Under the pieces are notes generated by a model. It had not been told where the DNA came from. It ran no database searches and saw only the letters and a program-made list of their open reading frames with translations. DNA of 22,205 bases. It comes from JBFWVD01 sp050246915. GTDB taxonomy: Bacteria > Actinomycetota > Acidimicrobiia > Acidimicrobiales > Ilumatobacteraceae. The DNA is taken from the NCBI GenBank assembly GCA_050246915.1, contig JBFWVD010000072.1, forward strand, positions 1-22,205. Reading direction: 5' to 3'. The position numbers were made by a program, and so were the translations under genes. Each line of letters begins with the position of its first letter. Positions within the stretch are counted from its first letter, which is position 1. Below, in pieces: positions 7,088-14,158 of this stretch.

Positions 7088-8308
7088 TCAGAGTGCCGGG
7101 TCTGCGGGCTTGGGTTGGCCACCTCGACCGGCGGTGACCAGCCAGACGGCGACGGCGAGCGCGACGGTGCCGGATACGGTGAGCGGGACTGTGCCGGTGC
7201 CGTGCCAGGCAAGTCCGGACCAGAGGCCTGCGATGAGCACGGCCACCCCGGTGGTGGCTCCGTGCACTCCCAGTGCCCACGTGCGTTGTCCCTCGGCGAC
7301 GACGTTCGCGATCCATGCCCGGCTGACTCCGTCGGTGAGTGCCGCGTAGGCACCGTAGAGCGGCAACAGGATCCACGCGGCGGTGGCGCTGCTGGTCTGG
7401 CCGAGGCCAAGGTAGGTGACGGCGAAGATTGCGAGGCCGGAGGCGAACACGAATCGTGGCAAGACGCGGTCGGCCAGCTTGCCGGCTGGATAGGCGAGCC
7501 CTGCGTAGACGATGTTGTAGGCGACGTAGACGAGCACGATCTCGGTGACACCGAATCCAAGTGCCTGTGCGCGCAGCAGGAGCAGCGCATCGGTGGAGTT
7601 GACCAGGGCGAACGCCCCGACAGGGAGCATGACGTGCCAGAACTGGGCTGGCAGACGAGGTCGCGACGAGGTCGGCGAGGCGACTGTGACGACAGCGACC
7701 GTGTGCATGGATCGTTCGCGGACCATGGCGACGAGCGCGACGCTGACCATCGCCGGGATCACGGCGAGGAGCAGCACCGGGCGGATTCGTTGCCCGACGA
7801 GCCGGTACAGTGCGAGGCCGACGAGGGGGCCGATGACGGCGCCGAGGGTGTCGAGGGAGCGGTGGAACCCGAACGCCCGGCCACGTGCCTGTGCCGGCAC
7901 AGCGTCGGCGATCAGTGCGTCTCGTGGCACTCCGCGGATGCCTTTGCCGAAGCGGTCGACGACTCGCCCGAGCAGCACGACCGGCCACACGAAGGCGAGT
8001 GAGACGATCATCTTGCCGACGGTTGCCAATCCGTACCCGGCCGCGATCCAGCGACGCCGACGACCTGACGCGGCGAGTCGGCCGGCGACGAGTTTCATCC
8101 CGGCCGCGGTGGCGTCGGCGAGCCCCTCGGCGACACCGACGGCGACAACGGGCGCGCCGAGGACACCGGTGATGAACGTCGGCAGGAAGGGGTACATCAT
8201 CTCCGAGCCGGCGTCCTGCGCGAAGCTCACGGCACCGAGCACCTTGACCGTGCGCGGCAGCGGGGTGTCGATCTCGTTCTGCTCGGGCACGTCGGGCGGC
8301 GCAGCCAT
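7088..8308 (-). CDS. MFS transporter
   Basis: The 406-residue protein starts at the ATG at 8308, which has AAAGGAG eight bases upstream; the earlier ATG at 8389 lies inside the operator palindrome and is not favoured. About twelve membrane helices are seen. Early motifs include GSEMMYPFLPTFITGVLG in helix 1. RVVDRFGKGIRGVPRDALIADAVP is a sequence I associate with a widespread bacterial MFS group that keeps an RDAL element after helix 4. The second half begins near FWHVMLPVGAFALVNSTDALLLLRA. The substrate is unknown. It lies 120 bp downstream of chrA copy 2 on the same strand, with its own CGATATCG palindrome in between, suggesting separate but co-regulated transcription. Confidence 0.8.
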   Translation of the reverse strand: MAAPPDVPEQNEIDTPLPRTVKVLGAVSFAQDAGSEMMYPFLPTFITGVLGAPVVAVGVAEGLADATAAGMKLVAGRLAASGRRRRWIAAGYGLATVGKMIVSLAFVWPVVLLGRVVDRFGKGIRGVPRDALIADAVPAQARGRAFGFHRSLDTLGAVIGPLVGLALYRLVGQRIRPVLLLAVIPAMVSVALVAMVRERSMHTVAVVTVASPTSSRPRLPAQFWHVMLPVGAFALVNSTDALLLLRAQALGFGVTEIVLVYVAYNIVYAGLAYPAGKLADRVLPRFVFASGLAIFAVTYLGLGQTSSATAAWILLPLYGAYAALTDGVSRAWIANVVAEGQRTWALGVHGATTGVAVLIAGLWSGLAWHGTGTVPLTVSGTVALAVAVWLVTAGRGGQPKPADPAL

Positions 8309-8386
8309 GCAATCGTCTCCTTTGCCGAGGTGCACGCTACGAGTTGTGTGCGGTTCGGGGCCAGGGTCGAAGGACCTGTTATCGGT

Positions 8387-8407
8387 CATCGATATCGGAT
8401 ATCGATG
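8387..8407. promoter_or_regulatory. CGATATCG-type operator upstream of the MFS gene
   Basis: A 21-bp palindrome with perfect 10-bp arms (8387-8396 and 8398-8407) around a single central G; CGATATCG is at 8390-8397. It lies 79 bp upstream of the MFS start and 21 bp after the chrA copy 2 stop. A second shared motif, GGGTCGAAGGAC (8364-8375), recurs exactly at 9614-9625 beside the chrA/padR operators. Confidence 0.6.
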
Positions 8408-8428
8408 TTCGGATGCGGTGCGGGACGT

Positions 8429-9574
8429 CTACACGATGATGTGCATTGCACCGATGACGACACCGACGCTGATCAGCCATGCCGAGTTGACTTTGGTCCG
8501 GATCAGGACGCCAAGGGCCGCGATCGCGACGGTGACGGTGAACACGTCAGTGAGGGCGGTCTCGGTGAGATCAACGAGTACACCTGCCATCAGGCCGAGC
8601 GACGCGGTCGTCAGCCCCGTCAGGAACGCTCGCGCGATCGGTCGAGCCCGCATCCATGGAACGATCCGGCGAAGGAGTGCGACGAACACGAACGACGGCA
8701 GGAAGATCCCGATGGTGGCGACCGCTGCGCCTGCGGGCCCATCGATCTGCCAACCGACGAACGTTGCGGTGGTGAACACCGGGCCTGGAGTGACCTGGCC
8801 GACCGCGATCGCGTCGAGCAGTTGTTGGCTGGTCAACCAGCCGTTGTTGTCGACGAGGTTGCGTTGCAGGAACGCGAGGAGAACGTAGCCCGATCCGTAG
8901 AGCACGCTGCCGATCTCCAAGAACACCAGGAACAAGCGACGCAACGACACCGCCGCTGGCGCAGTCGCATCGCCGTTCAACATCGGCACGATCAACCCCA
9001 TCGCGGCGCTTGGCCGCAACCGATGCCGGCCGGCCCACAACGCGGTCAGCGTTCCGGCGGCGACCAGGACGAGCAGCTCGTGCACGCCGAACAGGTAGCA
9101 AACCATCGCGGCGACAGCAACGACAGCGTTGATCGAGGAGGTCAGTGCGCTGCGACCGAGACCGACCAGGGCGTGGGCGACGATGGCGATGATCACGGGC
9201 AGCACGCCGTAGCGGAGATCGACGATCGCCGGATCGGTGCCGTGCTCGCGGTACAGCCAGGCCAGCACGCTGACGATCACCACCGCTGGCGCGATGAAGC
9301 ACACCCCACTCACCACCAATCCCCGCCCACCGGCACGTAGGTGACCGAGATGGATCGCCAGTTCCGTCGAGTTCGGGCCTGGAATCAGGTTCGTTGCGCC
9401 GACAAGGTCGAGGAACTCTTCGTCGTCGATCCAGCCGCGCCGGCGCACGACCTCGTCGCGCATCATCGCAATGTGCGCCGCAGGCCCACCGAAGCCGAGG
9501 ACCCCGAGCCGCAAGAACAGACGCGCGACCTCGCCGAGTCGACCCGCTGCGTCGGTGTTGCTCGTCGAGGGCAT
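8429..9574 (-). CDS. chrA: Chromate transporter ChrA (two-domain), copy 2
   Basis: The 381-residue polytopic protein has the duplicated CHR architecture. The first half has FLRLGVLGFGGPAAH (20-34) and NLIPGPNSTELA (62-73). The second half has FLEIGSVLYGSGY (218-230) and GQVTPGPVFTTATFVGW (259-275). It is clearly diverged from copy 1 rather than a recent duplicate. The second-half GG pair of copy 1 is replaced by GSGY, and the first half has PGPNSTE instead of PGATTMQ. It may therefore move a different oxyanion or have a different affinity. The start is the ATG at 9574; the operator pair ends only 8 bp upstream of it, so the mRNA leader must be very short. It is transcribed divergently from a padR gene, a natural regulator-target pair. 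Confidence 0.87.
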   Translation of the reverse strand: MPSTSNTDAAGRLGEVARLFLRLGVLGFGGPAAHIAMMRDEVVRRRGWIDDEEFLDLVGATNLIPGPNSTELAIHLGHLRAGGRGLVVSGVCFIAPAVVIVSVLAWLYREHGTDPAIVDLRYGVLPVIIAIVAHALVGLGRSALTSSINAVVAVAAMVCYLFGVHELLVLVAAGTLTALWAGRHRLRPSAAMGLIVPMLNGDATAPAAVSLRRLFLVFLEIGSVLYGSGYVLLAFLQRNLVDNNGWLTSQQLLDAIAVGQVTPGPVFTTATFVGWQIDGPAGAAVATIGIFLPSFVFVALLRRIVPWMRARPIARAFLTGLTTASLGLMAGVLVDLTETALTDVFTVTVAIAALGVLIRTKVNSAWLISVGVVIGAMHIIV

Positions 9575-9581
9575 CCGCCGA

Positions 9582-9604
9582 CGATATCGCGATCCGATAT
9601 CGGA
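9582..9604. promoter_or_regulatory. Tandem CGATATCG operator between chrA and padR
   Basis: Two copies of CGATATCG (9582-9589 and 9595-9602) lie 13 bp apart in the 88-bp divergent region; the second extends to the 12-bp palindrome TCCGATATCGGA (9593-9604). They overlap the region just before the chrA start codon. GGGTCGAAGGAC follows at 9614-9625. The arrangement suits a repressor controlling both directions. Confidence 0.65.
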
Positions 9605-9662
9605 CGGGAACTCGGGTCGAAGGACTCTCCCACCTGGCATCCTTCGGCAGTACCGTACGTTC

Positions 9663-9965
9663 ATGCGTGACTTCATCCGCGGCGCCATCCGACTCCACGT
9701 CCTGCACCACGCATCCGAGGGCGGCGTCCACGGCGCCTGGCTCGCCGAAGAGCTCGCTCATCACGGCTACAAGATCAGCCCCGGCACCCTCTACCCGGCG
9801 TTGCACCGCATGGAGGCCGAGGGCCTCCTCAAGTCGAAGCAGCAGCTCTCCGACGGGCGAGTCCTGCGCGTCTACACGATCACGCCGGCGGGTCGTCGAG
9901 CCCTCCGAGACGGGCGCGTGCTGCTTGCCGAACTCGCCCGCGAGGTACTCGGCGAACCAACCTGA
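9663..9965 (+). CDS. PadR-family transcriptional regulator
   Basis: The 100-residue protein is a minimal PadR winged-helix regulator. GAIRLHVLHHASEGGVHGAWLAEEL is the first helix and turn, HGYKISPGTLYPALHRMEAEGLL is the hallmark recognition helix (SPGTLYPAL-RME-GLL), and SDGRVLRVYTITPAGRRAL is the wing. There is no long C-terminal effector domain, so it is of the short subfamily that dimerises through its last helix. The start is the ATG at 9663, with no clear ribosome-binding site, so a leaderless or short-leader transcript is possible. It is divergent from chrA and is the best candidate to bind the CGATATCG palindromes. The ligand is unknown. Confidence 0.9.
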   Translation: MRDFIRGAIRLHVLHHASEGGVHGAWLAEELAHHGYKISPGTLYPALHRMEAEGLLKSKQQLSDGRVLRVYTITPAGRRALRDGRVLLAELAREVLGEPT

Positions 9966-10022
9966 GCACGAACCTCGAGGTCAGCCGCCACGGGCGCCGA
10001 CATCGACTCTGGTATCGAAGGT

Positions 10023-10030
10023 CGATATCG
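10023..10030. promoter_or_regulatory. CGATATCG site upstream of the membrane trio
   Basis: The octamer CGATATCG, within TCGATATCGGA (10022-10032), lies about 105 bp upstream of the first membrane gene and 57 bp after the padR stop. GTATCGAAGG just before it (10012-10021) echoes the TCGAAGG motif at the other sites. It probably joins the trio to the same regulon. Confidence 0.5.
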
Positions 10031-10051
10031 GATCTGGAGCAAGGCACTAAG

Positions 10052-10120
10052 ACCCTGTCCGGCAGGGTGAAACTCTGGTGTGAATGTTCCCAAGACCCGG
10101 CTCTCGACCCGAGAGAGCCG
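10052..10120 (+). promoter_or_regulatory. Leader with two hairpins before the membrane trio
   Basis: Two small stem-loops precede the ribosome-binding site: ACCCTG/CAGGGT (10052-10057 and 10063-10068) and CGGCTCTC/GAGAGCCG (10098-10105 and 10113-10120). The second ends just before the strong AGGGGGGAA site at 10121-10129. They could end padR transcription, or act in translational or attenuation control. I could not match them to a known riboswitch. Confidence 0.4.
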
Positions 10121-10135
10121 CAGGGGGGAACACGC

Positions 10136-10702
10136 ATGGAACTGACCTCACGAGAGACATGGGCCGTCATCCACGGCCTCATCCTCGGAACCCTCTACCT
10201 GCTCGCATTCGGTGGTGCGCTCGCCGGGCTGTGGAGCCTGCGACCCGGGCTGATCACCACCGCAGGGATCCAGGAGCGCATGAAGCGCCTTTACCTCGGC
10301 TTCGGCGTCATGGCAGCCACCGCATGGGCAACCGTCATCACCGGCACCTGGATCGTGTACCCCTGGTACCGCGAGAAGCTCGCCAGCGCCGACTTCGCCG
10401 AATGCCAAGGCCTCGAACTGCCGTCAGCAGCCTGTTCGCCACGCGACTTCCTGCTCTCCAACGTCTCCGGAGACACCACCGAGTGGCACCACTTCGGGAT
10501 GGAATGGAAAGAACACGTCGCCTGGGCCGCACCCATCCTCGCCACCTCAGCGTTCCTGCTCGTCCTCTACTACGGCCCCAGACTCACGGCCCGCAAGTGG
10601 CTCCGCATGACCGTGATCGTGATGCTCGTCGCCGGCTTCGCCGCAGCAGTCGTCGGAGGCGCCTTCGGAGCCTTCATCAACAAGGTCGCCCCGATCTCAT
10701 GA
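10136..10702 (+). CDS. Unrecognised four-helix membrane protein, first of the trio
   Basis: The 188-residue protein has a strong ribosome-binding site (AGGGGGGAA) six bases before the ATG. Four membrane helices are visible: residues about 12-36, 51-76, 132-152 and 160-184. A non-cytoplasmic-looking loop between helices 2 and 3 carries two cysteines (AECQ, AACS) and the segment EWHHFGMEWKEHVAW. His in helix 1 (VIHG) and in this segment could bind heme or a metal, as in small cytochrome-b-like proteins, but this is only an impression. I do not recognise the family. The end overlaps the next gene by ATGA (10699-10702). It is expressed downstream of the CGATATCG site and a structured leader. Confidence 0.75.
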   Translation: MELTSRETWAVIHGLILGTLYLLAFGGALAGLWSLRPGLITTAGIQERMKRLYLGFGVMAATAWATVITGTWIVYPWYREKLASADFAECQGLELPSAACSPRDFLLSNVSGDTTEWHHFGMEWKEHVAWAAPILATSAFLLVLYYGPRLTARKWLRMTVIVMLVAGFAAAVVGGAFGAFINKVAPIS

Positions 10703-11109
10703 ACGCCGAAGGAACCACCGCCATGACCACCACCACCCACCACGACGAAGAGATCGCACCCGAACTCGCCGAACTCAACCTCCCGGACAAGCCCGACGGC
10801 CCCGGCGCAGCGATGATGATCTCCGCCGGAATCGGGATCTTCGTCCTCGGCTTCCTCACCGTCCTCGCCGAAGCATCCACCGGCGCAAAGACCTGGCTCC
10901 AGAAATGGGAATGGGGTGTCGGCGTCGGCCCGCTCGCCGGCAAGACCACCCTCGCCACCCTCAGCTACTTCGTGTCGCTCATCGTGCTCTGGACGCTGTG
11001 GCGCAACAAGGACGTCAACGTCAAGAAGGCGTTCTACATCGGCCTCGCGCTCGGAGTCCTGGGAGCCATCGGCACCTACCCGACCTTCTTCCAGAAGTTC
11101 ACGCCATGA
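10699..11109 (+). CDS. Unrecognised membrane protein, second of the trio
   Basis: The protein has 136 residues from the ATG that overlaps the preceding stop. An internal ATG at 10723 with AAGGAA eight bases upstream is an alternative start giving 128 residues. A short acidic, Thr/His-rich N-terminus precedes three likely helices: AAMMISAGIGIFVLGFLTVL, then one around ATLSYFVSLIVLWTLW, then one around AFYIGLALGVLGAIGTY. The loop after helix 1 (TWLQKWEWGVGVGPLAGKTT) is Trp- and Gly-rich. I recognise no family. The tight overlaps on both sides suggest that the three products form one membrane complex. Confidence 0.72.
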   Translation: MNAEGTTAMTTTTHHDEEIAPELAELNLPDKPDGPGAAMMISAGIGIFVLGFLTVLAEASTGAKTWLQKWEWGVGVGPLAGKTTLATLSYFVSLIVLWTLWRNKDVNVKKAFYIGLALGVLGAIGTYPTFFQKFTP

Positions 11110-11405
11110 ACACCGACGACCTCGCCGACCAACGTGCCGACCGGATCGCAGCCCGAGCCACCGGCTTCGGCGCCGGGTTGATCACCTTCATGCTCACCTG
11201 GACCATCGGCGCCCGAATCACCGAACACGTCTTCGAAGCACCCACCAGCGCCTACGTCGCGATGATCACCGCGTTCTGCGCCGGCATCGCGGCAACGCTG
11301 AGCGTCGGTCACCGACTCGTGGCGAGCGTCGAGACGACTGCACCTGACTCGCTTCACGAAGACCACAGCGTGCCCGCATCCGAGCGCGTCACCGCACACG
11401 CCTAA
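11106..11405 (+). CDS. Unrecognised small membrane protein, third of the trio
   Basis: The 99-residue protein has two likely helices: TGFGAGLITFMLTWTIGARI, starting near residue 19, and YVAMITAFCAGIAATLSVGH, starting near residue 50. It has a charged N-terminus and a polar tail. The start ATG overlaps the stop of the second gene (ATGA, 11106-11109). A perfect terminator-like stem follows 20 bp downstream, closing the operon. No catalytic motif is seen; it is probably an accessory subunit of the complex formed by the two proteins before it. Confidence 0.68.
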   Translation: MNTDDLADQRADRIAARATGFGAGLITFMLTWTIGARITEHVFEAPTSAYVAMITAFCAGIAATLSVGHRLVASVETTAPDSLHEDHSVPASERVTAHA

Positions 11406-11425
11406 CACATCATCCTCCCCGGCGC

Positions 11426-11464
11426 AGCCCGGACCGCACCACAATCGGGTAGGCGGTCCGGGCT
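11426..11464. terminator. Stem-loop terminator after the trio
   Basis: The 12-bp arms AGCCCGGACCGC (11426-11437) and GCGGTCCGGGCT (11453-11464) pair perfectly around a 15-nt loop. It lies 20 bp after the last trio gene and about 60 bp beyond the end of the convergent lipoprotein gene, so it may serve both. The remaining bases to 11521 show nothing further. Confidence 0.7.
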
Positions 11465-11521
11465 TCGCCACACGCTGTCCGAGCCGTCACCAGCACACGC
11501 TGAGAAGCCGCTCGCTCGCCG

Positions 11522-12061
11522 TCAGCCGGTTCGCGCGTCAGCGCCGTGGTCCATGACTTGGCGGTCGAACCAGGCATGGATGGCTTCGACGAGGTCGGCC
11601 CTGTCGGTGGTATAGGTGAGCTGGGCACCATCGGGGAGGTCGGTGTAGGTGACGGTGATGTCGGTGTAGCCGGCTCGCAGTTCGGCGACGCCGTCCATGT
11701 CGTGGCCATGGATGGCTGCTGGGTCTTAGAAGTCGCCGCGGGCAAAGTTGTCACGTTCGTCGTGCATGTGGCCGCGAATCAAGTCGATCTGCGCGACGTC
11801 GGAGGGGTTGTCCGCTGTGACGGTCTGGATGCCGCCGTCGTCGGCGTGGGTGAAGGTGTGGGTGGTGGCGTCGAGGTCGAACGGCATCACCGTCGCGCCG
11901 CGTTCTGCGACTTCTGCCTGACGTTCGGTCTGATCATCGGCACTGCAACCGGCGAGCGCAACGCCGACTACGGCGACCACCGCGACACCGAGCCGCCCCT
12001 GCGCAGCAGCCTCACGCAAGGGCGCTCGGCTTCGGGCCGCGATTGGGCCGGGGGTCGTCAT
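11522..12061 (-). pseudogene. Lipoprotein gene interrupted by an in-frame TAA
   Basis: The reading frame begins with the ATG at 12061, overlapping the nucleoside phosphorylase stop (ATGA). It encodes an N-terminal signal ending in VALAGC near residue 40, a lipobox that would anchor the protein to the membrane. After 111 codons a TAA (11726-11728) stops it in FARGDF. Beyond that stop the same frame runs on for 67 sense codons (DPAAIHGHDMDGVAELRAGY, then ITVTYTDLPDG and AIHAWFDRQVMDHGAD) to a TGA at 11522. This downstream part has normal composition and reads as the natural continuation of a small conserved domain I have seen in actinobacterial and proteobacterial hypothetical proteins. One base change would restore a protein of about 179 residues. 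It may be a true nonsense mutation, a sequencing error or, less likely, readthrough. Confidence 0.7.
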
Positions 12062-12840
12062 CGAAGCCTGTCGATGATCGCGGTGAGGAGTTCAAGTGCG
12101 GCGTGGGCGCCGTCGGCCTCGCCTTTCTCGAAGTCGTCGCCGTCGGTGGCCATGGAGTTGGTGACGTGTGCGACGCAGAGCACGTTGCGGTTTCGTGCGG
12201 TGGCGTAGGCGTAGAGCGCGGCGGCTTCCATCTCGACGGCGACCGCGCCCGCTGTCTCGGCGTGGCTGATCGCGGTGGGTGTCTCTCGGTAGGGGGCGTC
12301 GGTCGTCCAGGTCGGCCCGACGACCACCCGCTGTGTGAGCCCTTCGATGTCGCGCACCCGGTCGAGGAGGTGTGTGGGTGCGTGGGACCAGTCGCCGGGT
12401 GGGAGGTAGTGGTGGCTGGTGCCTTCGTCGCGTAGGGCGCGGTCGATGATCACGAAGTAGGGCGGATCGGCGACGGCGGTGATCGAACCTGACGAGGTGA
12501 CGCTGATCAGCAGTTGGCATCCGGACACGTCGAGCTGTTCGGCGATGAGCGCCGCGAACGAGGCGCCGACGGCGCAGCCGATGACACCGATCTCGGTGCC
12601 GTCGAGGTCGAACGTCCACAGGGTGGTGTGGTAGCAGGCCCAGCCGGGGTGCTCGTGGGCTTGGCCGGTGGCGGTGAGGTGGCGGACGATGTCGCCGTCG
12701 GGGTCGAGCAAGCACACCGTCGGCACTGGGATGTCGGGGCGACCTCGTTGTCGTCGGCCTTCGCGCAGGAGGTTCGCGGGTTCGAACACTGACGGTTCGT
12801 CGTAGGCCTTGGCGCGCAGCAGCGGTGAGGTCTCGTGCAT
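12058..12840 (-). CDS. Nucleoside phosphorylase (uridine phosphorylase-like)
   Basis: The 260-residue protein belongs to the NP-I fold. GAVAVEMEAAALYAYA (198-213) carries the ribose-binding VEMEAAALY of hexameric uridine and purine nucleoside phosphorylases. ISVTSSGSI (112-120) fits the central strand, and TWTTDAPYRE (177-186) resembles the base-site loop seen in uridine phosphorylases. The phosphate-binding arginines are less clear than usual: the segment GVIGCAVGASFAALI (85-99) matches the family's substrate-gating strand. Family members split nucleosides with phosphate to a base and a pentose-1-phosphate. The gene sits 10 bp after the MFS gene and overlaps the lipoprotein gene, an unusual place for a salvage enzyme. 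Confidence 0.8.
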   Translation of the reverse strand: MHETSPLLRAKAYDEPSVFEPANLLREGRRQRGRPDIPVPTVCLLDPDGDIVRHLTATGQAHEHPGWACYHTTLWTFDLDGTEIGVIGCAVGASFAALIAEQLDVSGCQLLISVTSSGSITAVADPPYFVIIDRALRDEGTSHHYLPPGDWSHAPTHLLDRVRDIEGLTQRVVVGPTWTTDAPYRETPTAISHAETAGAVAVEMEAAALYAYATARNRNVLCVAHVTNSMATDGDDFEKGEADGAHAALELLTAIIDRLR

Positions 12841-12850
12841 CGGGGTCGTG

Positions 12851-14158
12851 TCAGCTTTCGAGGTCGACGTCGTCGGGGACCGGGGTGCGGTCGTGGCGGG
12901 GGTGGGTTTCGTACATGCGCACGATCACGACGATGCCGGAGGCGGCGGTGAGCGCGGCGACGGCCCAGATCGCGACGGGGATGTCGAACGCGTCGGCGAG
13001 CACGCCGGCGAGGAGGGCGCCGACGGCGAAGCCGCCGTCGCGCCAGAGCCGGTAGATGCCGACGGAGCGGGCCCGCCAGCTGGGGTGGGCGACGTCGCCG
13101 ATCGTGGCGAGCAGTGTCGGGTAGACCATGGCGGTGCCGACGCCGATCAGGACCGACGCTACGGCCCAGATGGCGAAGCCTTCGGTGGCAGCGAACAGTC
13201 CGAGCGCGAACGCCTGGACGAGCATGCCGCCGCCGATGAGCGGCTTGCGGCCGATCCGGTCGGACAGGCCGCCGGTGAGGAGCTGGCCGAGGCCCCACAC
13301 TGCTGGGTAGAGCGCGGCCAGGATTCCGATGCGGGCCACCGACAGCCCGGCGGCCGCGAAGTAGAGCGGGAGCAGCCCCCAGGCGAGGCCGTCGTTGAGG
13401 TTGTTGACGAGACCCGCCTGCGATGCAGACGACAGGGCCTTCTCCTTGAACGAGGTGAGGCGAAAGATCTGCCCGGTGGTGAGCTCGCCGTGGAGGTGTT
13501 CGGCGGTGACGGTGTGCGTGGCCGCTTCGTGGAGGGCGTGGCCGCGGGTCTCGCGCACGAACAGTGTCGAGATCCCGAGGCCGAGCGCGGCGTACGCGAG
13601 GCCGAGGTAGAACGGCTCTGGGCGCAGCCCGTACTGGTCGGCGATGTAGCCGGTCGCGAGCGCGGTGAGGGCGACGGCGATGTAACCGGCGGCCTCGTTG
13701 AAGCCCATCGCGAGGCCCCGCTTGGCGGGGCCGACGAGATCGATCTTCATGATGATCGTGGTCGACCAGGTGAGACCCTGGTTCACACCGAGCAGGACGT
13801 TGGCGAAGATCACCCACCCCCACGTCGGCGCCCAGATCAGAAGGAGTGGCACGGGGATGCCGATGAGCCAGCCGGCGATGAGCACCGGTTTGCGGCCGAA
13901 GCGGTCCGACAGCGTGCCGGCGAAGAAGTTCGTGCCAGCTTTCACGATGCCGAACGCGGCGATGAACGTGAGCGTCGAGGAGAACGCGGTGAGTCCGAAC
14001 TCCTCCTTGGCGAGCAGTGGCAGGACAGTGCGTTCCTGGCCGATCATCCCGCCGACGAGGGCGTTGACGCCGACCAGCAAGAGGAACTGCGCGAGGTTCT
14101 CCCGCAACCCGAGCCGAATCGGCTTCGGCCGTCGGGCGACCGGCGTGGTGCTGCTCAC
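12851..14158 (-). CDS. MFS transporter in the sulfur operon
   Basis: The 435-residue, twelve-helix protein has a clear MFS motif A repeated in both halves: GTLSDRFGRKPVLIAG and GGLSDRIGRKPLIGGG. The start is a GTG at 14158 whose GTGA overlaps the stop of the MBL-rhodanese gene (14155-14158); GGTGGGGG lies just upstream. A central cytoplasmic loop of about 50 residues separates the halves and contains several histidines (GHALHEAATHTVTAEHLHGE). Co-translation with a persulfide-processing enzyme suggests export of a sulfur compound such as sulfite or thiosulfate, which is an inference; MFS sequence alone does not give a substrate. Confidence 0.82.
   Translation of the reverse strand: MSSTTPVARRPKPIRLGLRENLAQFLLLVGVNALVGGMIGQERTVLPLLAKEEFGLTAFSSTLTFIAAFGIVKAGTNFFAGTLSDRFGRKPVLIAGWLIGIPVPLLLIWAPTWGWVIFANVLLGVNQGLTWSTTIIMKIDLVGPAKRGLAMGFNEAAGYIAVALTALATGYIADQYGLRPEPFYLGLAYAALGLGISTLFVRETRGHALHEAATHTVTAEHLHGELTTGQIFRLTSFKEKALSSASQAGLVNNLNDGLAWGLLPLYFAAAGLSVARIGILAALYPAVWGLGQLLTGGLSDRIGRKPLIGGGMLVQAFALGLFAATEGFAIWAVASVLIGVGTAMVYPTLLATIGDVAHPSWRARSVGIYRLWRDGGFAVGALLAGVLADAFDIPVAIWAVAALTAASGIVVIVRMYETHPRHDRTPVPDDVDLES

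Noticed and set aside
10040..10135. Cobalamin-type riboswitch
   Set aside because: A few fragments (GGTG-AA, GACCCG) look similar, but the conserved B12 box and overall order are missing.
11546..12208. Plus-strand frame of about 220 codons across the lipoprotein gene
   Set aside because: Gly/Val/Asp-rich shadow of the lipoprotein and phosphorylase genes; no start signal or motif.
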